A stretch of DNA of 64,000 nt from Panaeolus papilionaceus. Its lineage: Eukaryota; Basidiomycota; Agaricomycetes; Agaricales. Under the pieces are notes generated by a model. It had not been told where the DNA came from. It saw only the letters and a list, made by a program, of their open reading frames with translations, and searched no databases. Shown here in pieces: positions 1-10,583 of this stretch; the stretch's first letter is position 1; each line of letters starts with the position of its first letter. The stretch is from positions 186,001 to 250,000 of the forward strand of contig JADNRZ010000034.1 in assembly GCA_015501605.1 (NCBI GenBank), read 5' to 3'. The translations under genes were made by a program, and so were the position numbers.

Positions 1-207
1 TTCTGCTTGAGGAAATTCTTGCGAACCTAGACTTCTTCCCAAGTAGATGCAACGAAAGGTGTAAGGGCGGCAGAGTGATGCAAAAAGCTTGCAGGTGAGT
101 GCACACGATCCTAGGCTGCGTAGTTGTGGGTTCTCCGTGCAAATTTGATCATTTCCTAGGATTTCTATGATGTAAGTGAGAATTTCCAGGGGAAATACGG
201 GATTCAT
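1..207 (-). CDS. F-box-like protein, tandem copy A, N-terminal part only (cut by window edge)
   Basis: Reading the minus strand from the ATG at 207, the sequence aligns codon by codon with the start of the two complete copies at 464-1828 and 2046-3426. It has the same MNPVFPLEI opening, the same Cys-rich stretch and the CRPY..RCIY..GRNPGS-like segment. The rest lies outside the window to the left. In fungi such proteins usually pair an N-terminal F-box, which binds Skp1 in SCF ubiquitin ligases, with a variable C-terminal substrate-binding part. Whether this copy is intact cannot be judged. Confidence 0.6.
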   Translation of the reverse strand, partial: MNPVFPLEILTYIIEILGNDQICTENPQLRSLGSCALTCKLFASLCRPYTFRCIYLGRSLGSQEFPQAE

Positions 208-463
208 GGATGAACAGGGAGACATAATGGGGAGCAACATATGTAGAACACTGAAACTAACTGCGATTGCCCTGATGATCATGAGTAACTTTCTCTCACG
301 AGCCAGTCTGGTGGACACGACAATTTAATTCTTAAGGAAATCAATTTAATCACTAAGGACTTATAATATATAAGCGCACTTCCAAATGTTGGCTAAAATG
401 AGCAACACATGTCCGTCAGGCCAAATTGGTATCAAAGTTGTGTATGTAAGTACCTACACGCAT

Positions 464-1828
464 TTATTGGCAAGCCTTAGACTTCTGTCTCTCGAGATCA
501 AGATTCACAACCCAGTCGCCAATGGTCAATTCTTTCAAAGCGGGAAAAGCGCTTATCTTGGTTAGAATGCCACAGAGACGTAGCCGAGGGTCATCCTGGG
601 TTGCCTTGTAAATAGGGCATGCGAGTGTTAGTTCGAGTGACTCCAACACGTTGTCATGCGCGAGATAAGAGAACATGTCCGTGATAACCTTGGCCCAATC
701 ATAGAAAACGAGTAGATTGGTCAGCTGGAGGCATAGAGTCACGGAGGTGCAGGTTTTCAATTTCCGTGAGAAGCTGTTGGGATCACAGGGGTCGACAGAT
801 CCATCTAAAGTGACTATGGAGCCAGATAAGTGACTGTGTCAGGATGTATTCACCCTTAACGCACCCTTGAAACGAAATGTTTTGAGGCAAAATTCTTGAT
901 TCAACAAACATTGAAGGCTTTGTAAGTCTCGGCTGGAGGTTGCCGTGATGTCCAATGATTCCAGGCATGAGAAGGGGGCTATATCACGCCTTTTGGCATG
1001 ATTGAGGTAGAAATCAATTAAGGGTTGCATGGGTTCATACTGTAACACGAGTAGGAGTTCTTTTAGTCGAAATGATGGTAGTCGATGGTCATTGATGCTG
1101 TCAACGTGGTAGAAGAAGGAAGAAAAATGAAGTATTTCAAGGTTTGGCAACGCAAGTAAGCACGGAAGTGGGAATCGAGTGGTAGGTGGGATGATGAGGC
1201 TCGTGATGTTGGAGGTGGGGAGTGCGCGCGCACGACGACCGTAATAGCCTACATACAAGCCTTCTATTTCAAGGTGCTGAAGGCCAGAACTGGTGAATAT
1301 CTTGGCGATACTCGGCCTTTTTCCAGGTCGTTGCACTGTCAGGGATTGGATTCCACCCTGTCGGATGTAGTATCCTGCCAACCACTCAGCAAACAAATTC
1401 CAAGAATCTGGAGGGCGCCGATCTCTGGGAATGTAGAGAATCGAAAGGGATTGAAGTTTAGAGAAGGATAAAAAGACAGTCTTGCACCGTCTGATCTCGG
1501 TAGAGGTCAACTCTTTAGGGCCAAAGTCGGTCTTGATGATGGTAAATTCTCGAACGTAATCGCCGAGGTGAGGGTATGCTTGAAAGACTTCCAGAAGACA
1601 AAAAAGTCGCTTCTCAGAAACTCCTTCTCGAGGCAATATTGGTGAGCCAGGGTTTCTTCCCAAGTAAATGCAACGAAAGGTGTATGGGCGACACAGTGAT
1701 GCGAATAGTTTGCAGGTGAGCGCACACGATCCTAGATTGTGTGGTTGTAGGTTATCTTTGCAAACCTTATCATTCCCTAGGATTTCTATGATATATGTAA
1801 GAATTTCCAGAGGAAATACGGGATTCAT
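464..1828 (-). CDS. F-box-like protein with LRR-like tail, tandem copy B
   Basis: Two exons: 865-1828, and 464-813 after a 51-nt intron (donor GTGCGT, acceptor CCATAG), giving 437 residues. The N-terminus (MNPVFPLEILTYIIEILGND) fits the degenerate F-box helix of agaricomycete proteins (P-x-E-I/L-hydrophobic pairs). It is followed by a conserved Cys/Arg segment (LCRPYTFRCIYLGRNPGS) and a Leu-rich C-terminal half with irregular repeats (LPNLEILHFSS, LESLDI, LESLEL). An upstream in-frame ATG at 1891 exists, but 1828 is chosen because all three tandem copies share MNPVFP at the same place. The family role is probably SCF substrate recognition; the target is unknown. It is about three-quarters identical by eye to copy C, so the duplication is local. 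Confidence 0.8.
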
Positions 1829-2045
1829 GGTGCGATGTAGTGGGTCGCAACATGCAACACTGCATTTAACTGCAATTGCCTCATGAGTCATGTTCTCTCA
1901 CGAATCAGTAGTCTAAAGGCCCACCACAATTTTTTTTTAAAAAAGAAAATCTCCAGAAAAAAGTCGGGTTAAAATTAAGCAATATATGTCCGTCAGGCAA
2001 AAGATGGTGTTAAGTCGCACGCATACAGGTATTAAGGATAGGTAC

Positions 2046-3426
2046 CTATACGCAAATCTTCTGTTGCTCAAGTGCAAAATTAATAGGGCAGCCATTAATT
2101 CGTGCTTCTTTCAGAGCAGGAAAAGCACTTTCATCGGGAAGAATAGTACGGAGACGCGTCCAATCACTACACGGGTCACCGGTAGTCAGAGATTTGAGTG
2201 ACAGTTCGAGTGATTCCAACGCGTTGTTTCCTGCGAGAGATGAAAACATGTCAGTGACAGCATTGACTACTGGGTCGTGTTCGGGGAGGGAATCTTGTAG
2301 CCGAGTCAGATCAAGGCATACAGTTGTGCATGTCGCCAATTTTTGGGAGAGGCTGGGAATGAGGTCAGGAATGGGGAGCGAAATGTTATTCTGATCTGAT
2401 AAAGGTGTGATAGAAATAAATAAGAGAAGTGTCAAATTGCATGATATTTGTGAACGTACTTTTGAATCGGAATGTTTTGAGGCTGAATTCTTGAGTTAAT
2501 AAGGTTTGGAGAGGTTGTATTCGTTCGTTTGGGGTCTTGGTGATGTCCAATACTTCTAGGTGCGCGAAGGGCTCCTTACCACACTTTCTGGCGTGATTGA
2601 GGTAGAAATCGAGGAAAAATTGTATTGATGCTGCATTCTGTATTACTAGGCGGAGTTCTTTCAGCCGAAACGATGGTGCACGATGGTCATTGACGTCGTG
2701 AAATCCATGAAAGAAGGAAGAAAAGTGAAGTATTTCGAGGTTTGGCAAAGCAAACAGGGTCGTAAGGGGGAATTGAGCTCCGGGTGGGATGCTGACGCTC
2801 GTGATGTTGGAGGTGGGGAGCGTGCGCGCACGACGACCATAATAATCCACATACGACCCTTGTATTTCAAGGTGCTGAAGACGTGAGCTGGCGAATATCT
2901 CTGCCATACTCGGTCTTTTGGCAGTTCGATGAACACTCAGGGATTGAATTATACCCTGTCGGATATAGTGTACTGTCAAACACTCAGTGAACAAAGTCCA
3001 AGAATCTGGGGAGCGGCGATCTCTAGGAATGTAGCGAATCGCAAGAGATTGAAGTTTTGAGAAGGATAAAAAGACAGTCTTGCACCGTCTGATCTCGGTG
3101 GAGGTCAGCCCTTTGGGGCCGAAGTCAGTCTTGATGATTGTGAGTTCTCGAACGTAATCGGCGAGGTGAGGGTGTTTTTCAAAGACTTCAAGGTGCCGAA
3201 AAAGTCGCTTCTCGGAGACTCCTTCTTGGGGCAGTGTTGGCGATCCAGGGTTTCTTCCTAAGTAAATGCAACGAAAAATGTAAGGGCGACAGAGGGACGC
3301 AAACATCTTGCAGGTGCATGCACATGGTCCGAGGATGTGTGGTTGTGGCTCATCCTTGTAGATGTGATCATTTCCTAGAATTTCAATGATATGAGTGAAA
3401 ATTTCCAGAGGAAATACGGGATTCAT
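2046..3426 (-). CDS. F-box-like protein with LRR-like tail, tandem copy C
   Basis: Exons 2460-3426 and 2046-2395, separated by a 64-nt intron (donor GTACGT, acceptor TATCAG), give 438 residues. The opening MNPVFPLEIFTHIIEILGND and the block CRPYIFRCIYLGRNPGSPTL match copy B almost residue for residue. The C-terminal exon ends in a Leu-rich segment (ALESLELSLK, FPALKEARINGC). An in-frame ATG further upstream at 3576 would add 50 residues not shared with copies A and B, so 3426 is preferred. Likely an SCF adaptor by family; the substrate cannot be read from sequence. The three copies sit head to tail on the minus strand. Confidence 0.8.
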
Positions 3427-3689
3427 CGATGGGTAGCGTGTTAACATAGGTATAGAGGTTGCAAGTGGCCCAGGTATCATGCTCATCCTCATGTTTATAA
3501 ATTCAATCTGAGTCATATTCTCCCACGATTCGAGGGCGTCGCCATGGCGCGGAACGGCTATCGAGATGTGAATCAAATGAAGGGTGGCTCGGTTGGTGAG
3601 ACTTGGAAGGCGTCAAAATTTCGTGATATACAGAAAGGTAGCCGTGATTAATGAAACTATACATAGAGATAATCGCAGACCTTTCAAAT

Positions 3690-6408
3690 CTATAGTTTGG
3701 CTCCCCTATTCTCCGAACGAGGAGCCGTCTTGGCCATATCTCTCAACACCCTACGCAACTGTAAAGCCAAAACAGAGGTTTATCAGTGATACTCAGAAAC
3801 AAGTAAGCGTAGCACAAGACATACAATTTTTCCCGCAGGACTTTTCGGTATCGCGTCGATAAATTCAACACCCCCAACCAAATGCTTATAATGAATCTTG
3901 ACACCCGCGACGTGCTACGTATGACCAGGAATCAACGCTTCAATCCAACATTGGACTCGAAATATAAGATGTAAACGCACCTTCTGAAGCTCTTTCTTCA
4001 ATTTATTAGCCTCAACTTTGTTGTTATTGATTCGACTAAGGGCCCTCTGGCTGGGGACAACATACGCAAACGGCAACTCGCCACTATAGTCGTCAGGAAC
4101 GCCGACCACGCACGCATCAGAGACATCTGGGTGCTGTAATAGGTGACCCTCGAGTTCTGCAGGCGCAACCTGGAATCCTTTGACTTTCATGATTTCCTAA
4201 ATGAAATGTTACAGTGCTTATGTGTGCTTCGGACGTCATGTGCTACGTACTTTAATCCGATCCACAACGAAGAGTTCATTATTCTTGATGTACACGACAT
4301 CTCCAGTGTGAATCCAACCATCGACGAACGTCTCAGCGGTACTGTGGACAACGTATGGACCAATATAAGTCAGGATCTAAAGGCAACGGAATGATTACTT
4401 ACGCAATTGGGTTCTTATAATACCCCTTTGGCAAAGCAGGTCCAGTGATAAGAAGTTCACCCTGTTCACCTTCTCGAGCAAGCGTCCCATCTGGCTTGAC
4501 AACTTTAGCACGGACACCGGGAGCAAATACACCAGCACTGCTAGCTGTCGCTATTTTCCGGTCTGCGGGCATCGCACAAACGGTGATGCCACTTTCGGTC
4601 ATCCCTGGAGTCATCAATGAAGAGTATTAGGATGAGGGGCTGTGACGAATGCGTTGAGGACGCACCATAACCTTGTCCAATAGCTGCATTGGGTAAAATT
4701 TCTGCTAGCTGTGTCATGAGCTCGCCGCTCAATGGAGCTGCCCCCGACAGACACAGCTTGACGTGCTTGAATTTGCGACCTTTCATGATTGGGTGCTGTA
4801 AAACATTAGGATGCGTTGTTCAAATTTGACGATGGAAATAGAAGATATACCTTGCAAAGTAGAACGATTTGGGGTGGAACAAGGCTGAGAAGTAATTAGC
4901 GTGCATGAAAGGGTACATGTTAGGTCGAAGCTACGTACTAGAGGTGCGTGGTCTTGTAGCGGACGATGGTCTTCAACATATCTTCGAAGTTGAACTTGGG
5001 GACAACCACAACGGTGGCCTGAGAAACGCCAGAAATATGAGTTGAAAAGAACCATCAAAGACGAAGATCGCGTACAGCATAGAATACAGAGAAATGAAGC
5101 TATGTGGGGAAGAAGACATTATCAGTCAGCGAAGCGAGCTATCATTATAAGAAAGTTGCTCACATGTACGAGACCATAGATGTCTGCAATCGTGTTGCAT
5201 TTAGATTACACATAATGAATTATTCACATGAAGTGTAGACTCACGGAAAAAAGGGAGAACTGTCATCCCAGCATGCATGAGCCTTTCAATATGCATTTTC
5301 GCCTGAGAAAGTAAAAGATTCTCTTACCACCGAGACCCACATCCCCAGGTGCAAATCGTTTATAGGGCCAGTGTGGGTCGCCTATGTGAAAATGCGCCAT
5401 TTGTTGCATCGTATTCGCGATGATAGATGCATGAGGGATGACCACGGCCTAAAAATAGATCAGTCATCGCTTAAACTCAAGTGCGTCCATCAAACACACC
5501 ACCCACCTTTGGTTTCCCAGTGGTACCACTCGAGAAAGACAAGAACGCAGTCGTTGTTAGCCCCTCACCAGGCTCAAAGACAACAGGCGTATAATTCTGC
5601 GTATGCGAGCGTCCTATCTCCATCAACTCGCCCAACGTTGTATACGGAGGCTTTGTCGGCGAATTGTTATCGAAAAGAATTATACGTTCTTCGGCGATGC
5701 CAAGATCGCGAGCCGCGGTCTTCGCAGCATTGAGGCATGCAGGGTGCGTGATGATGAGCTTTGCATCAGTCATTGAAACGAGATATTTGAGCTCGTCGGC
5801 TGTGTAGCCTGGATTCGCTGGCCTGTTGAACAAAGATGAGCGACGAGTACGGATACAAGGGCGCTGATGACCAGGAAATTGATGACTTGCGAAACAATTG
5901 CGCCAAGTGTGTGTATTGACCAACAGACAGTTGCATAGTCTTTCCGAGACGACGTTGAGCACAAGTGGGAAGCAGGGGTAGGTTAACATACCGATATGAT
6001 TCGGAGCGAAAAGGCAGACTCCAGACTCCATAAACCTCTCATCCTGAACTGCATAACTCTGCTAATGCTCACCTACGTCGTTCCGCGCTACAAACGTGTC
6101 AACCCAAGGAAACATTGTCACCACACTGGAGGCTCACTGATGTTATACTTGATACTGAGGCCATTGGCCAGACTGATCGTACGTTGGCGCACCTAGGTGG
6201 GACAGGCACGTTAGACGAATGCAGGATGACAGGAAACTTGAAGTACGTCGTCATAAAATAGAGCCTTTCCTGTGGCATCGTCAACAAACACAGGAACGTT
6301 TGCCGGTCGGACGGGGCGTGTCATGCATTTTGGTTGGAAGATAAACTGAGGGATAGTGATGTTGTCAGGGACAGGGGGGAGAGAAACGGCAGCACAGAAT
6401 TCAGTCAT
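3690..6408 (-). CDS. 4-coumarate-CoA-ligase-like acyl-CoA synthetase (ANL superfamily)
   Basis: Multi-exon gene running from ATG 6408 to TAG 3690-3692. Visible ANL motifs in order: CLFAPNHIG; phosphate loop [11 protein letters not shown]; a GQGYG/MTESG motif split by an intron; [17 protein letters not shown] with a following DRIK hinge; [19 protein letters not shown]; and the C-terminal PKSPAGKI with the catalytic lysine, split by an intron before [13 protein letters not shown]. The enzyme would activate a carboxylic acid with ATP to an acyl-adenylate and then to the CoA thioester. The acid is unknown: phenylpropanoid, fatty or other substrates all occur in this family. Exons stay open across motifs, so the gene looks intact. 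The last residues are not a clear SKL-type peroxisomal signal. Exact internal boundaries in the 5' third are my best reading. Confidence 0.88.
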
Positions 6409-7562
6409 GGTTGAAGGAAGGAAGCTCTGAAACGAATCGCGGGCTAAAGAAGTTATGCAGACGTGGGAGGATTTCCGAACTTAGATTAGGAGATTGACCT
6501 CAAGCCACAGTTGAACGCAGTTCAACCGAAATATATCCCAAGGATAATAATTTCATCCATTTCATCAGAAAAAGATGTAGGTATAAGATACATGTGGAAG
6601 CTCTGTTTGACATCTCGTTAGTTCGCGAATTTAAAGCTAGAGAGTAGCATATACTCACAATGAACTAATGTAAACGGATGATTTTCTAGATCTGAGTGGG
6701 GCGAGAGGCATGGCGTCTGCCATATCAAGGCGACATGATGTAGTCCTGAAATTGAGTATCTGTCCGACAGAACTTGAGAACCTTGAAAATCCGTATATTC
6801 TTTAATTCATGGATTTAGATAAATATAGGTAAAAATTCCTCGAGTCCCTATAATTAGCTTTAAAGGAGATCTGCGCCAACCACCTGTTTGTCCTGACGGC
6901 AACAGCATCTTATGAGTTCGCCCTCGTCCTGGACTATTTTCCGCCCATAGTGCCGATTCGGAGTCTTCAAATTGCGGTGGACCATGGATTATAGAATCCG
7001 TACAGCCTGGGTATGTCAGCTCATTGAGGCGTAATAATGGAGGGATGCTCGATATCCGAGGCCTGTCAAGTCTGAGGGAAACATAGGTGGAGAGCAAGAC
7101 CAACAGCATGAATCCCATCAAGGGACGACGGGGAGAAAATGCGAAAAAGCTTGCCCTAATGTGACCACGTGTTTCTCGTGACACGCTCATTATGCCTAAT
7201 TGGGACGCGACGCGGTCAGCACCCTCCAGATGGAACTCACCCATGCCCGTGCCACCAACATATGTCCACTCAGTACATTGCCCAAGTTCATTGCTAATTA
7301 CATGCTCTTCCATGTAGTAATTTCAGGATGCAGGTGAAACAAAGGACAACAGCAAAAACACGTTGCATGGCATCGCCATCACCGACTCTCTCAATAAGGA
7401 AACTCTGAGCGCGCATTGTTATCGGGGTTTGGATAAGCGGTGTCATTGTCCTCGTTTTTCATTCCCAACTCTTTCCACAACCATCACCATCACCATCTTC
7501 CCTTATCCAACGCGACTTTTAATTGATTTATCATGTCATCCCCAGCCCTTCAACTTATAACC
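6409..7562. other. intergenic, no supported gene
   Basis: Region between the acyl-CoA synthetase start and the next plus-strand gene. A 168-codon open frame on the minus strand (6807-7313) has no recognisable domain and contains one hydrophobic stretch (LMGFMLLVLLSTYV). Without homology or codon evidence I do not call it. The stretch must hold the promoters of two divergent genes. Confidence 0.4.
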
Positions 7563-8160
7563 ATGTTTCCATTTACATTTACCTACACAATCAGCGCCTT
7601 AAGTGTAGTCGGGTTGACGTGGGGATTCCTTAACCTCAGCAGCACACAGGACAGAGACTCACTTGGCCAGATCAAGTAAGCACCGACCCTATTTTCACCG
7701 GTTGGTCCCAGACACTAATAGGATTCTTCACAGGGAGACCGACAACAGCAATACCAGTATCAGACCCCTTGAGCGACAACGTGCGCTCGACGCAGAAGGA
7801 TTCGCACAAATGAACCTTGCGCCATCCAAGCGAAAGTTCAAATATCTACAATCAAATGACCTCTTTGGCTTGGGATGTGATGGCCCCGTTCGTCCCAACA
7901 AGAGAGCAAGACTCGATGAAGGATGCAGCGAGGAATGTCATGCACGCGCAATCAAGAAGTTTAGGCGAGCACTGAAGAGACGATCAGAAGATGGTCAATA
8001 CAGATCACAGCAGGTACATACTGGCTCTTGTGTGACGAGGAGGAGCAACGTTGAGCAGAGGAGAACACTGCGAATCACGAAAGTGGATATTCAACAGGCA
8101 GAGACACGGTATATGGCTCGACGGGTGAAGGCGGCTAGGCGGTGTATGCATAGTGCATAG
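7563..8160 (+). CDS. small Lys/Arg-rich protein with FGLGCDGPV motif, copy 1
   Basis: Two exons: 7563-7675 and 7734-8160, joined across a 58-nt intron (donor GTAAGC, acceptor TTCACAG), giving 179 residues. The N-terminus MFPFTFTYTISALSVVGLTW is hydrophobic and could be a signal anchor. The rest is strongly basic, with NDLFGLGCDGPV, then NKRARLDEG..EECH and repeated RR/KK clusters that would suit nuclear or nucleic-acid contact. No known domain is recognised. A diverged relative lies 0.9 kb downstream (9069-9737), sharing FGLGCDGPV plus a KR..EECHE segment. Without the intron the frame stops at TAA just after SLGQIK, which supports the intron. Confidence 0.6.
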
Positions 8161-9068
8161 ATGTGCCCCAAATGATATCCTTTCGTCCTCGTTTCTTCCT
8201 TCTGTCTTTCTCCTTGCTCATTTCTCGTCTACTCTTCAAATTTCTGTTATCTATCTACGCTAGTTTTATCGTGTTTTCTCAATGCTTTCCTCATCTATTT
8301 TTTATAGTAGTGTATCTAATCAATTACGGCCTTTGTGAAAGGCTATTTATTCTCAACAAAGACTATATTAAGACTCACAATCACTGGATTGTCAATCAGG
8401 CTGGAATTCTAATCATGAAGGGCCTCCATAATTGCATCATCATCGATAAATCTGAGGACTCGGATCTAGCTTGTAATAATGCCTCTACCCCCGTTGGGGA
8501 CGGCAGCTTTTTACCCCAGCCTGTGCTCGCATTGCGCAACAAAGGCTCGAGTCATTGTCGAAGAACCATATTTTGCTGTGTTTTGGCTATTGTTCAATAC
8601 AATGAACTGCCATATCAGGAAACACGTGCCACGTGGCAAACGCGACGCGACGCGGTGATAAAAACTAATTAGTGCTAATTAGAACGCGTCTTGATCAAAG
8701 CAGGACCTCTTGTATTGGAGAGTTGGTTAATTGCGGGCATACTATTGTAATTATCCCCAGGAGTATTATATGTACTCAGACAGCGGGATAATGGACAATA
8801 AGGCATTCGTGTTTCGACAAAAGGCAGGACTCGATGTAACACGTTGTGCATTGCCATCATACGATGCCACGCGTCTAATAAACGCCGACTTCGTGTCCCA
8901 TTGTTCGCAAATACTTAAAGAGATGTCAAACATTCTTGAACGTCCATTCACAACTCTTCCCCAAACCCACACCATCTACTTTGCCCCCAGCTATCTTCCT
9001 GACTCAAGTCTCCCTCACTCTCTGTCCTCCAACCACACGTCTATGCAACCTCGTCTCACAACGCTAAC
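8161..9068. other. intergenic, nothing firm
   Basis: AT-rich spacer between the two FGLGCDGPV genes. The first part (8160-8400) is pyrimidine-rich and probably 3'UTR of the upstream gene. An open frame at 8163-8672 begins in this tract and has no coding character. No tRNA, repeat or motif was recognised. Confidence 0.4.
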
Positions 9069-9737
9069 ATGGATCACTTCGCCTTCACGTTCACGTTCTA
9101 CTCAATTACTCTTGACTTAGCCGCACTAAATCTTGACGGCCACTCTAATCACCATTATAGCACGTGCACCGCACTCAGCACGGAGGAAGGTTCAGTGAGA
9201 GACTCACAAAGCGAGGGAACTAGCGCTTGTATGCACCACACATTTCCTTTCACGTTCCCCTCTCTAAACTTTGTCTCTCTAGCTAAGAACGAGGCTCCCA
9301 TAAACCCCAGAGCGCTTTCGCGCCAACCAGTTCTGATCGGGTTCTCCCAATTCACACAACCAGTTCATCCCCTTCATTCCAAATCCGCCCCCACACTCCT
9401 CTTTGGCCTAGGCTGCGATGGTCCCGTTTTCCACGAAGATCGAGGAAAGAAGAGGTCATGGGACTATGAAGAGTGTCATGAGACATCCACCTCCGCTCCT
9501 ACGCCTAGGAGCAGCAAAAGGATCCGACGCGATCTAGAGAAAGCGGTCCCTACACGCGCTAAGACGGCACAGAGAGTAGTCCGCCAATCGCCTAGGCTGA
9601 GACAACAGCTGCTCCCGCTGCCCTCATCATCTACGCCTATAAGGAATATTCCTCGGGGGAGGGTGCTCCGCATGACATCTTCGCAGTTAATTGCCGCAGG
9701 CAGCAGAGCGGCCAACAGTTCTTCTCAAATAAACTAA
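9069..9737 (+). CDS. small Lys/Arg-rich protein with FGLGCDGPV motif, copy 2
   Basis: Uninterrupted frame of 222 codons from ATG 9069. The middle carries LLFGLGCDGPVFHEDRGKKR, then YEECHE, matching the motif order of the gene at 7563-8160. The C-terminal third is rich in Arg, Ser and Pro (SKRIRRDLEK, RQSPRLRQQL). The N-terminus contains Phe/Thr runs (FAFTFTFY; later FPFTFPSLNF). The second run resembles the start of copy 1, so translation may begin at the internal ATG near 9231, or the first 50 codons may contain an unrecognised intron. No domain is known to me. The pair is probably an old tandem duplication. Confidence 0.5.
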   Translation: MDHFAFTFTFYSITLDLAALNLDGHSNHHYSTCTALSTEEGSVRDSQSEGTSACMHHTFPFTFPSLNFVSLAKNEAPINPRALSRQPVLIGFSQFTQPVHPLHSKSAPTLLFGLGCDGPVFHEDRGKKRSWDYEECHETSTSAPTPRSSKRIRRDLEKAVPTRAKTAQRVVRQSPRLRQQLLPLPSSSTPIRNIPRGRVLRMTSSQLIAAGSRAANSSSQIN

Positions 9738-10526
9738 TTATCGGGTTCAGCAGGGTTGTTCCACTTGTATTATCTCAATCCCAACTCCTCCTTAACATGT
9801 ACTTTTAGCTACAACTTTTCCACCTCTTCGTTCTTATTCTTGACCTTTTTTTCACCAATTTCTATCATGTCTAATGTCACATCTTCACACTACTTTACTT
9901 TAATTCATCTCGAATTCTATTCAATTTATTATTCTCCTAATTTCTAAATGCAAAAACTGCGCCAGCGATGCCATAAAATTATCTATCTAAACTCCATTCT
10001 GTTCGCACCTTTGGTTCGGCTGCAATACATAATATTGAATGGTTATGCTTGGCATATCAAACCTTCACCCTTTTACGGTTGTAAGTAGGCCTATGATAAT
10101 CAATCACTCGGAAGCGTCAAAACTGCGTCAAGGATAATAATATGCGAAAATCAGATTGACATTACGAATCCCAATTCAAGCCACGTTGGCTTTGTAATGC
10201 TCAACTGAGTCGACTCCGTCGCAACCCGAGAGAAGATAGAATTAAACTCTCTATTATCTCTTTTCTCCTCATCATTAGGGTTGGACACGAATAAACTGAG
10301 GGGGTGAGTAATGCTCCCTTAACAGTGGAGTGCTTCTTCCCTTCGATTTGTACGAAGCTCCCATGTGCTAAAAAATGATTGGTGGACTGTCAGTTGATAC
10401 GAACAGAAGGTCCCAATAATCGATGATGGCCTGGGTCATGCATACTAATAGTGATATTACACCAGGACCTGATGATCTAATGCGGACCCTATAATGTATC
10501 ATACGTAAAAAGTATCGTCTTCTTGG
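9738..10526. other. intergenic, upstream region of P450 copy A
   Basis: AT-rich spacer with no supported ORF. It ends in the TATA box at 10527. An unremarkable minus-strand frame (10368-10664) overlaps the P450 start and is rejected. Confidence 0.4.
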
Positions 10527-10534
10527 TATATAAA
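10527..10534 (+). promoter_or_regulatory. TATA box of P450 copy A
   Basis: TATATAAA lies 50 nt before the ATG at 10584 and only 20 nt before the in-frame ATG at 10554. With a transcription start about 30 nt downstream of a TATA box, the first ATG in the mRNA would be 10584. Paralogy with copy B, whose protein begins at the equivalent residue, supports the same start. Confidence 0.55.
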
Positions 10535-10583
10535 GTTGCCCATCCTCACGACAATGAGTCCGAATTCTGTTTCCGAAGAAGAC

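Noticed and set aside
3584..3862. 92-codon plus-strand ORF at the 3' end of the acyl-CoA synthetase
   Set aside because: Antisense to its last exons, which carry the catalytic-lysine motif.
6807..7313. 168-codon minus-strand ORF
   Set aside because: One hydrophobic stretch but no family, no intron context and no paralogue. Insufficient for a gene call.
8163..8672. 169-codon plus-strand ORF
   Set aside because: Begins directly after a stop codon in a pyrimidine-rich probable 3'UTR; composition not protein-like.
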